Shown: positions 11,312 through 24,604, numbered from the stretch's first letter. The stretch is 64,000 nt of DNA from Druceiella hillmani (GCA_039881145.1 JAYKKI010000009.1:11162001-11226000); one strand, 5' to 3'. A program made the numbers and translations. Notes: generated from the sequence alone by a model not told the origin.

Positions 11312-11355
11312 TTTAATATTTTTACACCTTTTTAAGCATGTTGCGCACACGGAGG
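11143..11355. repeat. 27-bp direct repeats flanking a (TA)n tract
   Basis: The sequences at 11143-11169 and 11329-11355 match at about 24 of 27 positions (tttttaagcat.ttgc.c.cacggagg type). The ~160 bp between them includes the TA tract 11213-11312. This could be a short tandem duplication whose spacer was expanded by TA growth. Confidence 0.8.
11213..11312. repeat. (TA)n microsatellite, ~100 bp
   Basis: TA tract with TGTA/TACA interruptions. It creates false IYIYIY frames. Confidence 0.95.
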
Positions 11356-13944
11356 TTTGTGAGATTAGTTATAGTTAACATGTTTTATTTTCCAACTGTT
11401 ACAAACATTAAATTTAAATTTCATAGGTATTGCATTAGATTAAGATAAGCAACACAACGCTCAGCTGATGTAACAGAAAAAAAATATATGTAATGACTAC
11501 AGAAGTATACTCGTTGACAATACCCCCAAGTGAATAAATTTTTAGGTTGTGATAAATTCGATGAGACAATTGCACGTAGATATGTAAATGAATTTAGCGT
11601 ACATTTTTATTTTTTAAAAGAATGCATATATATTTTTGGAAAACAAGAGAAAAATGCAATTCTGTTTTGGAAGATATTCATAAGTACTTAATATTCAAAT
11701 CATTTTTAGTAAGAAGAAGCAATTTGATGGGGTGATATCGGTATTTTATGTCTAGCTCCATTTTTGCCAATAACATTCAAAAGTCGCTACGATCAGTAAT
11801 TTGTAGTCAGTTTCACTTCTTCGTAATTAGGTTTGTCACTGCCCTACACCCACGTTATACCACATATGCGGACGGAGTAGCAATGAGTAACTTCTATCCA
11901 TTAGCCCATAATTAAAACCTGCCTTTGCATACGAAGTTGATGAAATGCTTCTTCAAACTTCGGCTTTAGCTCCTCATTTGTAGATAGTACAACAAACTAC
12001 TCTCGTATAGAGATCGGCACATGTAAGACTTCGATCCTACTTGAATAAGTGTCTAACACCCAATATGGTATATTAATGTGAAGAATATCATGAAATCTTT
12101 GACTAAAACCAGAATGTAGAGATGTTAAATGTTGAGAATAAGCAAGCAAACCTTAGTCGCTTTTTTCTAATATTTCAAGACTTGGAAACTGACAATACTC
12201 TCCTCTCCCCAAATTCCGTTTGTATAATAAACGTTCTGTAACAAGTATAGATATTACTGTTAGTTTTGATCAAATTTAATTGATTTCAGTTTTATTTCAT
12301 AAATTTAAAATTGATTTCTTTTAACTTCAAATTGATTTCATTAAATTTGGGAAATAAATCTGTCAAGTAAACTATGTTGTTTCTGGAATTAATTAAATTA
12401 AGTCATAAACCAAAGTCTTTGTTTTCTATGTATATACTAAGTCAAACAGTATATAAATTCGATCCAAACATGCACATTTAGAGAACCGTCGAACTTCTGT
12501 GCTGAGTAGTAAGCGAATGTATTCGTCATTATTTTCCAACCAAAGTTGGGAGAACAATTTGGAATTCAAGCTGTTACTTTTAATTACATAGTTAATAAAA
12601 TTAAAAGTGATAGGCTATAATGGCATAATTTAATGACGCATGTAGGCTTTCACTAATTTTTGAAGTCCAAATGTAGACTATGAATGTCACAATGTACAAT
12701 TAATATATTCGGCATAGTTTCTTTTAAGTGTGTTAGGAAGCCTCGATGTCATCCCATCATTGCTGGAGTACCGTTGCTGGCAAAAGAGACGATGTTACTA
12801 ATTGTTTATTTTTCTCTAGGAATTTTTTTTACTGTATCAAACATTTTTCACCTTTTATATTTGCTTCCAAAAATTTGATGAATATGAGTTCTTGTTTTTG
12901 TTTTTTTACAAATTATTTCTTTTTTTACAAATCTTACGTAAGTTAAAATAAAACTTTTTTCCTGACAAAGTTGATTCGTCAAGTTGCATGAAGAATTAAG
13001 TTGTTTTTAAATAAGTACATAAATAATTTTCAACGTCCTGAACCATATCGTCCATTCTTGTTTGTAATGTATTTTTAATGGAATTATTTTGATAATTTCG
13101 AAAGCTGGTATATATACGCATTACTTCACTTATTGTCGGTAGAATAAGATTTTCGCCATTTGTTATGATTTTCTGGATTTAACAGTTAGTAAGAAAATAT
13201 TATAAGATGTAAGAAGTCCATCGTTGTCTCATTCATACGATGTAGTAAATAGTTGTCATAATGAAGAAGTTTTTAAATATTTTCTTGAATTGTTACAAAA
13301 AAAGAAAAATCTTTCTTTTTCTTGTCGCTGTGGACTTTTTTAAGTGTTCTTTAAGTTTTAATGTTTTCGTAGAATCGCTTGACTAAGTTTTACTACAAAG
13401 AAAGCACATTGGTAACATGTTATTCGTTGTTAATGGAATAAAGCCATATTTTAAATATTCGACATTGTACTATCTACATTTTTTCTTCGATCGTCCATAT
13501 TGCTGGTGTCTGCAAAGAAAAAATAAGTAAAATTAATTAAAATGCTCAAATTACAAGAAGCAAGGCAGACAGACTGCGGAAAACCGAAGTGAGCTAAGAG
13601 ATTTAATCAAACTCAGATTTTAAAACGAAATGCAGATAAAGTGGACAATAATGAAATTGTTAAATCCAAATTTTGGCGTGTCCCGTACACGGTGGATGTG
13701 TAAAAATAACTAGGAATGTCAGTTTATGCAAAATATTGTCGTGGAAACAAAAATAATTCCCACCATTGTATTTGTATTAACTTTCTTAACCTCACTCCGC
13801 TTTTCCGCGCAGGACGCCTGAAATCTGTCTTTTTTCTTGTAATCTGAGTTCAGATCTGTAATTTATAACCAAAAGACGTCATAGGTATTAGATGATCTAT
13901 GGTATGAAGTATTGTACAAATAATTTTTAATGTGATACAATAAA
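11356..13944. other. Unique AT-rich interval, no gene recognised
   Basis: About 2.6 kb between Y0 and the minisatellite. The small overlapping plus-strand frames at 12684-12946 have hydrophobic stretches but no signature. No copy of this stretch was seen elsewhere in the window. Confidence 0.5.
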
Positions 13945-14960
13945 TTAAATCTATAATATTTATGTACATAAGATTAACTACAATACAGAGTTTACAAAAT
14001 AAAAAATAATATAATATTATTTTGATATTATACTTACATAGAATAGGTACTAGGTAGATTTTTTACTATTAGGTAGCCAAATTAAATCTATAATATTTAC
14101 ATATATAAGATTACTTACAATACTCTTATATACAAAGTTTACAATATAAAAAAATAATACAATATAAAAATACTTAGAATATGTACTAGATAGATGTCTT
14201 ACTATTAGGTAGGTAAATTAAATCTATAATATTTACATATATAAGATTACCTACAATACTCTTATATACACAGTTTACAATATAAAAAAATAATACAGTA
14301 TCAAAATACTTACTTAGAATATGTACTAGGTAGATGTCTTACTATTAGGTAGGTAAATTAAATCTATAATATTTACATGTATAAGATTACCTACAGTACT
14401 CTTATATACACAGTTTACAATATAAAAAAATAATACAATATCAAAATACTTACTTAGAATATTTACTAGATAGAAGTCTTACTATTAGATAGGTAAAGTA
14501 AATCTATAATATTTACATATATAAGCTTTCCTACAATTATAATATAAAAAAATAATACAGTATCAAAATACTTTCCTAGAATACGTAATAAGTAGATGTC
14601 TTACGATTAGGTAGGTAAATTATATCTATAATATTTACATATATGAGATTATCTACAATACTCTTATATAGACAGTTTACAATATAAAAAAATAATACAA
14701 TATCAAAATATTTACCTAGAATAGGTACTAGGTAAATCTATAATATTTACATATTAAAGATTACCTACAATATTCTTGTATACACAATTTACAATATAAA
14801 AAAATAATACAATATCAAAATATTTACCTAGAATAGGTACTAGGTAAATCTATAATATTTACATATTAAAGATTACCTACAATATTCTTGTATACACAAT
14901 TTACAATATAAAAAAATAATACAATATCAAAAGACTTACCTAGAATAGGTACTAGGTACC
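13945..14960. repeat. Minisatellite/satellite, ~8 copies of a 112-140 bp unit
   Basis: The anchor aatctataatattta recurs at about 13948, 14085, 14221, 14361, 14501, 14623, 14735 and 14847, so spacing is 122-140 bp in the first copies and 112 in the last two. Units carry ctagaataggtactaggta and a tract of seven A residues. The last two 112-bp copies are nearly identical, implying recent unequal exchange at the right end. Confidence 0.95.
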
Positions 14961-15554
14961 TAAACACCTTCTTAGGATTAGGTAAATAAATAAAATTACT
15001 CTTTTATCACTGTCTTGCAAGCACATCATATAACATCCGATGCTAAATTCAATTTAGTAACCGGTAAACCTCCATCAGACTGATCGCCATAATTATAATG
15101 AACGGCGGTAGTCACATGCTCTGCTACTATAAAAAGCTCAATAGAGCTTACTTTAATAATATTTCTCTTCTGGCAAATGTATTATTGTCAAAATATAGTT
15201 TTTCGGTACAAAAAAAGTGTAAATAAACTCATATTTTGGTAAAATTTTAATGTTTGCATTATGAATTCAATTCAAATCAATGAAGAAATATAATGAATTA
15301 CAGAGACAATATTAGAGTAAAAATATCGGAACTCAATGAAATAACTATAAAGAAATTCATAAATAACCGAGGTTACTGAAACTATGCATGACCGACCGCG
15401 TCGTGTGGTCTTACGGGATCGATCGCTTTATAAATATTCGTAATTTTTTATTCATGAAAATAGTCCTTCACGCAGCCTCAAAATAATTTTTACTTACCAC
15501 GAACCCCATGGATCACTTCACAGACCCCAGGGGTTCCTATGAAACTTGGGTTTA
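14961..15554. other. Unique sequence, nothing recognised
   Basis: About 590 bp between the minisatellite and X1. No frame, repeat or element was recognised. Confidence 0.5.
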
Positions 15555-16750
15555 AACAATTTATATTGAGAATTTACGTGGAGAAACCGAGTGTACTTTT
15601 TTATATGTAAAAGCTCTGTATGGTTATATAGTATTGTAGACTTAAATATGACGTCATACGGTACTGAAACAATTTTCTAATAATTTTCTGCAAAATAAAA
15701 GCAATTTACGTTGATTAAATTGATCGTGAATTTTCTAGAATGAACTTGAAATTTCAATCATGCGAAAAACGTTCGACCATTGATCAAATATTAAATATGC
15801 TTGCGTACGTAAGCTATAGAAGCTTTTACGTTGATTTGATAAATTAATCTATTTTCACTCCCGTATTGGGATGAGTAAATCAATGTTTTTTTTTAATATA
15901 ATCGCTTCTTATTCAAACGTAAAATAGATAATATTGAAGCATATTCTTGGCATAATTTCTCGTCTGGTTTTTTTTATTGGATAAACCCATGTCAAGAATT
16001 TGTTAAACGTTATATCGTTTTCTAGGCTATGGAACTTTGAGAAGTAGACATGAACACATACTAACGTCTCGCCAATACGGGAAGTAATCATAACATTTGT
16101 TTTTAAATCGTTCTTATTTTCTTTGTTCGCGTTTTAAGAAAGACGATTTAGTAAATAGGAATACAATACGGGACGACCTTATCGAAAGCCTAATAGCATG
16201 ATAAACGTAAACTGTGAATTCGCAGTTGAGAAGAGATGGAACGCCCTTTTTTCACAGAAGTAGTTCATATCAGTTATTTTGTATTATCTAGTTGAGTTAC
16301 AAAGTAGACATCTAATATGTTTATTATAATTTTTGAGAAAAAAAATTATCCAAACGATATGTAATGTACAGACATTGCTTTAATTGTATGCAAAATACTC
16401 AAATACTGAATTTTACACTCGGTTCTATCTTAACCCTTACATTGGCAGGAAGAGGTTTGTTGTTTATTTTCTGGAAACATTTATTGGTATATTTTTAGCC
16501 TAAGTAATAAACTAAAAAATCTGTACTGTAATACTTTCTGCCTGTCACATTATTATATTAAACCAGTCTTAGAAAATATCGTGTTTATTCTTGGTGTAAC
16601 TTAAGTTTTCGACTGTGGTATCTTTGGTATTTTATAAGATACGGTAGTCGCAACAGTACGGTATACAAGGTAGTATTTCATAAAAGATACCTGATCAAAA
16701 CGGTATATTTATAATTTTGTAAATACACAATTTACTCGCACGATATTTAT
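15555..16750. repeat. Segmental duplication X, copy X1
   Basis: Colinear with 22200-23390. Anchors: aatttacgt near 15571 and 22206, aagcaatttacgt near 15700 and 22334, aaaatagataatatt near 15921 and 22583, the cacactaacgtcttgcca-like block near 16055 and 22660, and taattgtatgcaaaata near 16381 and 23010. There are no convincing coding frames. Together with Y this indicates a Y-X unit duplicated in tandem. Confidence 0.85.
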
Positions 16751-17587
16751 TTAAATAAGTACCACAAAACAAGTTTTACACGTGAAAATTTTACAACATG
16801 AAAATTTTAAATACTCTTCAAAATAAATTACTAATCGCATAGAAATAAATACGTAACTATATATTTTCAGTACAATTGTAAATATGCCCAGAAAAACAAT
16901 TGCAAGGAAAAAATCTACACAGAAAATTCCTATGCCTATAATAGCGCCACTGAAATATTTACTCTTCATCTGAGCATTTGCAGTAAATATATTAACGTCT
17001 TTAGTAGTATATAGAAGCTTTATCATTAACAATTGTGGTAAATTTAAATGTTGATAAAGGTTTTGGTATGGGTTTTGGAACACGTCAAAACTATGCTCTC
17101 TCCCCAGTCGTCGTACTTCAAATATTTCCGAACACACATCCATAGTATTCAATAATATCATTGCATAAATTTGACTCCATGATATAATGGGTAGTCTTAA
17201 AATATTTGCATATTCTACACACCTTTGAGGCAACTTTTAAACTATATAGTTATGTAGAAAAAGTAGTAGTTTTAATCTACATGTGTATAAATATGTACGT
17301 TCGTTTAAACAATTAGGATATATATCAAAACGAGGTATTTTGGAAAAAGAAGTCATAATTTTTTTTATTAAAGAAAATAACTTAAACATTTCAGATACAT
17401 TTGAATGACTAGTCATATCAATGGTAATACAAATCTGTTTGAGGATAAAAGAAAAATTAAGTTCATAGAAATTAAAAAAAGCAAAAAGTCTACATGAAAT
17501 ATATGTTATGTGATAAAAATATGGGAAAGAAAAAATAGTGAAGGAAAAATCGATATCGCGAAGAAAGGCCGAATGTAACAACACCTA
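16751..17587 (-). pseudogene. Multi-pass membrane-protein-like exon(s), one in-frame stop; possible insect chemoreceptor relic
   Basis: Reading on the minus strand, one frame runs from 17584 to 16751 (about 278 codons) broken by a single TAA at 17239-17237. It starts right after a strong 3' splice-site-like sequence (a T-rich tract then CATTTTAG, ending at 17585). A similar site sits in the same place in Y0. Hydrophobic stretches alternate with short polar loops (FSFPYFYHITYISCRLFAFF; FSGAIIGIGIFCVDFFLAI; IFTIVLKIYSYVFISM). The middle part, NTMDVCSEIFEVRRLGREHS, is recognisable in the Y0 paralogue. The C-terminal pattern (KLLYTTKDVNIFTANAQ, then a hydrophobic helix) is loosely reminiscent of insect gustatory receptors, but the usual TYxxxxxQF end is missing. 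It could be a pseudogene, two exons with a small intron over the stop, or chance. The family assignment is a guess. Confidence 0.4.
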
Positions 17588-17835
17588 AAATGAAGCTGAG
17601 AAAAAAATGTAAAATGTCATAATTGAAAAACATCTTGCATATGTAAGTTCCAAGAAAAAATCAGAAGTAATCTGACAGATTAACCAATTTTTGTGTTCTT
17701 TATTTGTGTTGTACTATTTTAATTATTCTATTATTTTGATATAAAATTTAGGCCAGAACCGATTTGGTAAATTAACTCTTCTGTATCGAATATATTTGGT
17801 GTTAATTTTGTAGATATTCATTTTTCACATTTAAA

Positions 17836-18028
17836 TGAAACTTCGTGATATAGTATTATTTCTACTTTATTAAATTCTTTACCACGACCTAGGTTTCGTT
17901 ATATTACAACGTCTTGCAAAGATCTTATCTTTGCTAATTGCCCAACTGAAGATGTTGTAATGCCACGAAACCTAGGTCGCGGTAAAGGATTTAAATAAGG
18001 TAGATGTAATACTATAGCATGTTGTTTC
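17836..18028. repeat. Long inverted repeat (hairpin) with ~80-bp arms, Y1 copy
   Basis: Arms about 17836-17916 and 17948-18028 are imperfect reverse complements (more mismatches than the Y0 copy) around a ~31-nt loop. The shared core is accacgacctaggtttcg. Its presence in both Y copies dates it before the duplication. Confidence 0.8.
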
Positions 18029-18089
18029 TCTTCTATATCCTTGAATTATTTGGTCACAGCAATCGAATACGAGTTGCTTAGGATCTAAT

Positions 18090-18255
18090 GGTAAAATTGA
18101 AAAAAGTCCTTAATTTAATTAAAAAACCGAATCTTTTGAGTAACACTGTGTGAATTAAAAATTTGGTAAAATTGAAAAAATGGTTTCATTTTAATGACCA
18201 ATCCTTAATTTAATTAAAAAAATAGAAATGTTTGAGTAACGCTGTGAATTCAAAT
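18090..18255. repeat. Imperfect tandem duplication, ~75-bp unit
   Basis: Two copies of ggtaaaattgaaaaa followed by ccttaatttaattaaaaaa and gagtaac.ctgtg..aatt, separated by a short insert. They are specific to Y1. Confidence 0.75.
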
Positions 18256-20003
18256 TTTGCATAAATTTTAAGATATATTTTTAATGTCGCCTTTTAAGAT
18301 ATTTTTAGATTTTCTTGGCAAAAGGGTACTTGAAATTGACAAAGTAAAATCAAATAATTGGGCAAAAAGGGCAGTACTGCTTCTATCTGATAGAAAGCCT
18401 AAAAACATTCATACTTTTCTCATAGAAACACCGGTGGTTTTAGAATAAATGCCTAATATCTAATGGTAACCCGTACTCATAATATTGATTTCGGAATAAG
18501 CGCCAGAGACCATGAAGAAAATTTGTTCACAAAAGTTTCATATTTGTTTTTTATGGAGCTTTTTAACAAATATATTTAGAATCGCACAGTATTACACTAT
18601 TTTTACAATACTAATTAATAGTAAAAAACTCTGAAATACTAATTCCACGAATGCATTCTACGAATCTTCTTTACCCCCGTCATCACTTTGATATTATTGA
18701 ACCGTCGGTTCGAAAAACTTCCAATAAATACCTGATAAAAAATAAATTTAAAAACTTCGATAAGTATCTGGATTAGCATATATTTTTTCTATGAATAATC
18801 ATGCGTCACTCGTTATATAGTATAAGAATGAATGAAAAATTTTTCTTCGAAATATCGACATTCGTACCTCGTTTTGATTTTCCCTTCTCCTTCTTACCTG
18901 AATTTTTCATGAATTCATGCTCCTTGTTAATATGTGAAACAAACAATTCTGAAATAAAAACAAATTTCGTAGCTAAACAAGCAACTGAAAACTCTGAAGC
19001 AAACGTAGTTCCGTCCCGGACTGTAATAATGCAAATCAACTTGCGTATTTTTTCCGCGCTAAATACTAAGTTGAATTATGGCAAGCGATTTATTATTATG
19101 TTTGTTTAATTTTTTATTTTTGAAACTTTCATATTTTCACTTCTTTCAATAACTCGATCCTAAAAAAACTTGGCGCTATAATAATTAGAAAAATATTTAT
19201 ATTTACTGTTTTTTCTAAAGTAAAAACTCCTGAATTATTTTTTCAAAACCTTAAAGTTATGAAAAATTACAATTAAAACTTTTATTTACTTATTATTATG
19301 ATTACTTAAAAATAGCGTTGAAAACCGTGGTATGTTATTTAACAAATGCAATTATATTTAATTTTTCTTTCATTTGCAGCGGGCTCATAAAAATAATTTG
19401 GAAAAGTCTCCTAATAAAGGTATTTTAATTATTTCAAAGAAATATCAAACAATCTATGTATATTAGCTACACACATAATACTCTATATTAAGGTAAAAAT
19501 AAAAATACGCGTTCTCATCAGAGGCACGGCGCTTTTGGAAACAAGGCTATCCCCTTTGTTGTAAAGAGTTTTATTTGGTCAATATTTCATATAAAGATGT
19601 TTTTATGAAGAGCAAACGCTACTACCATCCCTATAACAAACATAATAAAAGTAAAATAAACTTTTGTTATCCGACAATTATTTTTTCTTGCAAATTTGGT
19701 ACTTATTTTTTCCGCCCTAATTCATTATCATCCATATTCGTCTGTTTATACACGCATATAAACCTTGTCCTATTTTTATCTAATACCTACTAAAATTTCA
19801 CTGGGTTAATTTCCCCAAAGTTCTTCTGGAAGACTTTACTGTATAGTATATTTAGGTCATCATATTATTTCTGCCTAAAAATACATACTCTTAATTCTAA
19901 TCCACTTGGTGGGCCCATGTTTATAGTAATGTGTTATTTTTGTTACGTTTGTAGTTAGTTATTAGAAAAAGTACTGGATGACGAAGGAGCTGACTGATTA
20001 GAG

Positions 20004-20431
20004 CAGGGTTTCCCAACCTTTTGTTGAGGCTCCCCGGACTATAAATTATATTTTCATGCCCCCCCCTTTACTTTTTCATGCCCCCCTTTGATTTAGTAAA
20101 TTAAATAAAAATGGTACCTGAAGTTTGTAAATACACAAACTTACCTTTTAACAGTGAGACACAATAATTTTACACACTCAAACTGATTTCTCAACAAAAA
20201 ATGTACACCAAAGCGTCAAATTTTTTGCAAGTTTGTGATAATAATAGTGAATATGATATTTAATTTCATTAATTTTGTGCATGTAAATTAAATATTACAT
20301 TGTAATGTTATTTGTTAATGTTGTTTGTATATTTTTTGTTTTTTCTTTCTATAATGCAAACGCTTTCCGCCCCCCTTGACATCTCTCTATACCCCCCTTG
20401 GGAGGCGCGCCCCTCTGGTTGAGAACTCCTG
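20004..20431. mobile_element. hAT-type non-autonomous element, copy 2
   Basis: The 428-bp element has termini CAGGGTTTCCCAACC and GGTTGAGAACTCCTG, imperfect terminal inverted repeats. Flanks gattagag (19996-20003) and gactagag (20432-20439) form an 8-bp target duplication with one mismatch. C-runs lie just inside both ends. It has no coding capacity. It is the longest family member here; copy 3 is the same sequence with an internal deletion. Confidence 0.92.
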
Positions 20432-22199
20432 GACTAGAGTAATATAAATAAAGCAAATATATGAATCATGACTTGAAACGATTTCAATATTATTTAAATT
20501 CTGCCTTATAATTGTATAGTAGTTATTAAAAGAAACTAAACGTGTGTATTTCTTAAACGTTCTTCTTCAATAGTCGATATTTTATTTAGAAATACAGTCG
20601 ACTGAAAAAAAGGAGATTTGTACTATCTAGGAGATTTGCATATTTATATTATTTTTTAATAAAAATCCAAATTACTTGTTCAGTTTGTTTTTAACTTTTC
20701 ACTGGATCTTTGAGTTCAATGTCACTTTTGGAAGAGTTTAATCCAAATTTCATTCGAGTTGACGTTGCTCTGTTTTTTGGGCTATACTGAAATATCAACA
20801 AATCAGTTTAGTATTCTCATGTTTACATCTAGCAAGAGTCACGAGAGAGAGTCGAATTAAAAAGTGACTAAGAAATCGGTGGAAATGCAATATTAATTTT
20901 TAAAAAAATTTGAAAATTCTTACAAGAACTTGGTCTCACGGACATATACATCACTAATACCGGGTTAATTAACATATTTGGTTAATTAATATACAAGGAT
21001 TTTTCTGTAAATATCGGTTTACTATACTGAATCACTTTTTTGATAAAAAATATTACTGTATAAAGTAATAAAGATACATGTAGTGTTTCTTAAATACTGG
21101 CAGTGTTTCGTGATTCCACTCTTGTCTTACTTCAATTTAATTAAAACCGTTTCAGTCGTGACATTCGTGGAAAAATCACATCGACAGAGCTCAAGTTGAA
21201 ATGTTTATCCTAACCAGCTAAAGCCAACCATGCAAAGTGTAATGTCTCATGATGCCTGGAATTAACTGTGCAAGTGGTATGCTGGCGAATGCCCGAGTGG
21301 AGCCGAGTAAAGGAGATGAAACCGGACGATAATTACCGACCAAATTGCCTTCCGTTGGAGTGACAGGAAAGCTTTAGAATTGAAAGTATAAACACTGGCG
21401 CTTTTAGTAACGAAAGTGCATTTGGAAGATAGTCTCTCTCGTTGCCATGTTTATTTCATTATTTTAAATATTATTTGCTTTATTCAGTTGTTCAAAAACA
21501 GTAAAATAATTATTAAAAATTGTTGACTTATTTATATAAAATTTAAAGATATTATATGGAAATTATCATCGTGTGTAAATAATATAGTCGTGAAATATTG
21601 GTAACATTTGGTTTAATAATCATACACAGTAATAGGGGGACTGGCTTTCCTTTAATACTTGGCTATTTTCCAACACTTTATTTGAATGAAGAACGTCTAA
21701 AATTTGAAAAGGTAGTATTTAAAAAAATTGAGTTAGTATACTAAATAGGTGCCCAGTTTACCAACTATCATTGAAACGTGATACGTCTATACTTTATATC
21801 AATGTTATTTTTATCAATGAAAAGAAATATAGAATTACACTAGTACTTGTTTTATTATTCGTTGTTATTATTAATCTGTTCCGTTATTATTTTTGTGTAA
21901 TAGTTTATTACAAAAGTCGGCATATAGGTATGAATAATTGAAACACAATACACAATGAAGATTACTAAACTCTGTCATACTGAATACTTAATCAATCCTT
22001 GGGTGACTATCTCTATCAATTAACTCTTTCATGAGTAGTTAAATGTAATTCTGATCAATTTTTAGATATATTTTCTCGAATTTTAGTTAGCGACATTTTA
22101 GCAGTAATTTGTGTTTTTTGTCTTTTTTATACTAATTAGCACAATACACAAATCTGTAACATACGATATAAATTGCTTGAAGAACCTAAACCACATACA

Positions 22200-23390
22200 C
22201 TCGGAATTTACGTTGATCAATTGAATATACTTTTTTATATACAAAAACTTTGCATGGCCATAAAGTATTTTCAAACTCAAATATGATGTACGGTACTGTA
22301 ACCATTCTCAAATATTTTTCCCTTGAAAACACAAGCAATTTACGTCGATTAAATCGAGAATTTTCTGGGATATACTTAAAGTTTTAAATACGCGAAGAAT
22401 GTTTGACTATTGATCAAATGATAAATATTCTTAAGTATGTATGCAATAGCAATTTTTACGCAGCGTTTTAGAAATTAATTTATATTTACACAAAGAGCCA
22501 GAGCGTTTTGCGCAATGTCCTTTTTTCATAATACATTAATATTATTAATTCCATGTTTTTTTCTTTAATATAACCGATTATTATTCAAAATTAAAATAGA
22601 TAATATTAGATCATATTTTTCGCATAATTCCTCGTATGTTTAAGAAGTGGACATCGACACACACTAACGTCTTGCCAGTACGGACAGTAATAGTAACATT
22701 AATTTAAAAATATCCTTCTTAATTATTTCTTTCGCTTTTCTAAAAAGACAATTTACTAAGTAGATTTGAAAAGTGAGGCTGCGTTATCAGAACGAAGCCC
22801 AATAACTTGATAAATATAAGCTGCGAATTTCGGTGGTGAAAAGTGGGAATATATTTTGTTTATATTAACAGGATATAGACATAGTTCATATATTTCATGT
22901 TTTATTATCTAGTTAGGTTACAAAGTAAACACATCAATAACGTTTATTATAATTTTCTTGAAACCAGAAAAAAATGATCCAGACGATATCTGATATACAA
23001 ACGTTGCTTTAATTGTATGCAAAATATTTAAATACTCAATTTTGCACTCCGTTCTATCTTGGTCCTTAAACTGATAAGGAAGGTTTTCGTTGTTTTTTTT
23101 CTGAAAACGTTTGTTTTATTGTTATTTTATTCTAAATAACAGGAAAAATCTCTATTGAAAATTGTTCTGTCTGTCGTATTCCTAAATTAAACCGCTAATG
23201 GAAGATACCATATCCATTCATGGTATATCCTATGTCCTTTCGTTTATGGTATCTTTGGTATCTTATGAGTTACGGTGTTCGCAACAACACGAGACACAAG
23301 GCAACATTTCTTACGAAATACTTAGGCAAAACGGTATATTTATAATTTCCTACACAATTTATTCATACAATATTTATTTAATGTAAGTAA
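22200..23390. repeat. Segmental duplication X, copy X2
   Basis: Paralogous to 15555-16750. Homology ends near 23390. No second Y-like frame follows, so array I ends here. Confidence 0.85.
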
Positions 23391-23839
23391 AACATAACTA
23401 AACTAAATAATAATTGGATAGTTAAAAACAAATGTATTAACAAAAAAGTTATTTTCCCATCAATTCAGGATATGGCGACCAACAAGAGTAAAAGGATTAT
23501 TGATATTTCATGATTAGCTATTTAAAAGATGGTATTAATTTTTATGGTATTAACTTTTAATATAATTATTAATTCGATCAACAAAAGAAATCCTTAGAAC
23601 TGACAAACAAGAAGTAACACTTAAATTGTACTGTGGCACTTCCAAAGTATTCATAAAATGTTATATCCCCTAAGATACCTCGCCAGTTTAAAGATTAATA
23701 AAATTATTCAAATAGTTTTCTATCTGGGAACGTAAAAGAGTTCGAGCGTTGATGTTATTTGGCTCGACACTAGGCAGGGTTCTGATTTGTTTGATGTCCA
23801 ATGTACAACTTCTAAAACGAATTCAAGGATTATCTAAGT

Positions 23840-24202
23840 CAGGGTTTCCCAAGCTTTTTTTTGTTGAGGCTCCCCGGACTATAAATTATATTTTCATGCC
23901 CCCCCTTTACTTTTTCATGCCCATGCCACAATAATTTTACACACTCAAATTGATTTCTCAACAAAAAAATGTACACCAAAACGTCAAATTTTTCGCAAGT
24001 TTGTGGTAATAATAGTGAATATGATATTTAATTTCATTAATTGTATCCATGTAAATTAAACATTACATTGTAATGTTATTTGTTAATGTTGTTTGTATAT
24101 TTTTTTGTTTTTTCTTTCTAAAATGCAAACGCTTTCCGCCCCCCTTGACATCTCTCAATCCCCCCCTTGGGAGGTGCGCCCCCCCCCGGTTGGGAACTCC
24201 TG
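23840..24202. mobile_element. hAT-type non-autonomous element, copy 3 (youngest looking)
   Basis: 363 bp, termini CAGGGTTTCCCAAGC and GGTTGGGAACTCCTG, flanked by a perfect 8-bp duplication atctaagt (23832-23839 and 24203-24210). It matches copy 2 closely except for loss of an internal segment after the left C-rich region. No transposase is encoded here. Confidence 0.95.
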
Positions 24203-24604
24203 ATCTAAGTGGTTTAAATCCATTTTCAATTTCAAACCTAGTTACAGTTTTCCCAGCTTTATTGTGCTTCTAAGCTTTTTTTGTTATTCTAAATTTATTA
24301 TTACGACTTAAACATATTGTGGTAAATTATGTTGTATTAAAATGTTTCCAGCTGTATGGCTTATTTTTTTTATAAACCTCGATAATTAATTCAATGAGAT
24401 CTTTATCCGATTTCTAGCTTCGTGCCGACACGTTTGGAAAGTTATCATAAAATAAACAAAACAATAATCAAGATATATTCTAATGCACTATAAAAATACA
24501 ATTTATTCCAACAATATTTTGGTATTTTAAAATAACATAGGTTCTAATTATTGATATGTTCAAACTACTTTTAGCTGTACAATTAAATACACCTAAGTCT
24601 TATA
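24203..24604. other. Unique AT-rich junction between the two arrays
   Basis: About 400 bp of sequence not seen elsewhere in the window. Nothing recognised. Confidence 0.5.

Larger units (their letters stand above)
16990..21830. repeat. Segmental duplication Y, copy Y1
   Basis: Paralogous to Y0 (2943-10990), without the SINE and LINE of Y0 but with a hAT-type element at 20004-20431. Conserved subregions such as 19510-19800 and 21190-21400 contain no long open frame. Confidence 0.85.

Noticed and set aside
13945..14960. CRISPR-like array
   Set aside because: Copies are contiguous 112-140 bp repeats without unique spacers, and the DNA is eukaryotic.
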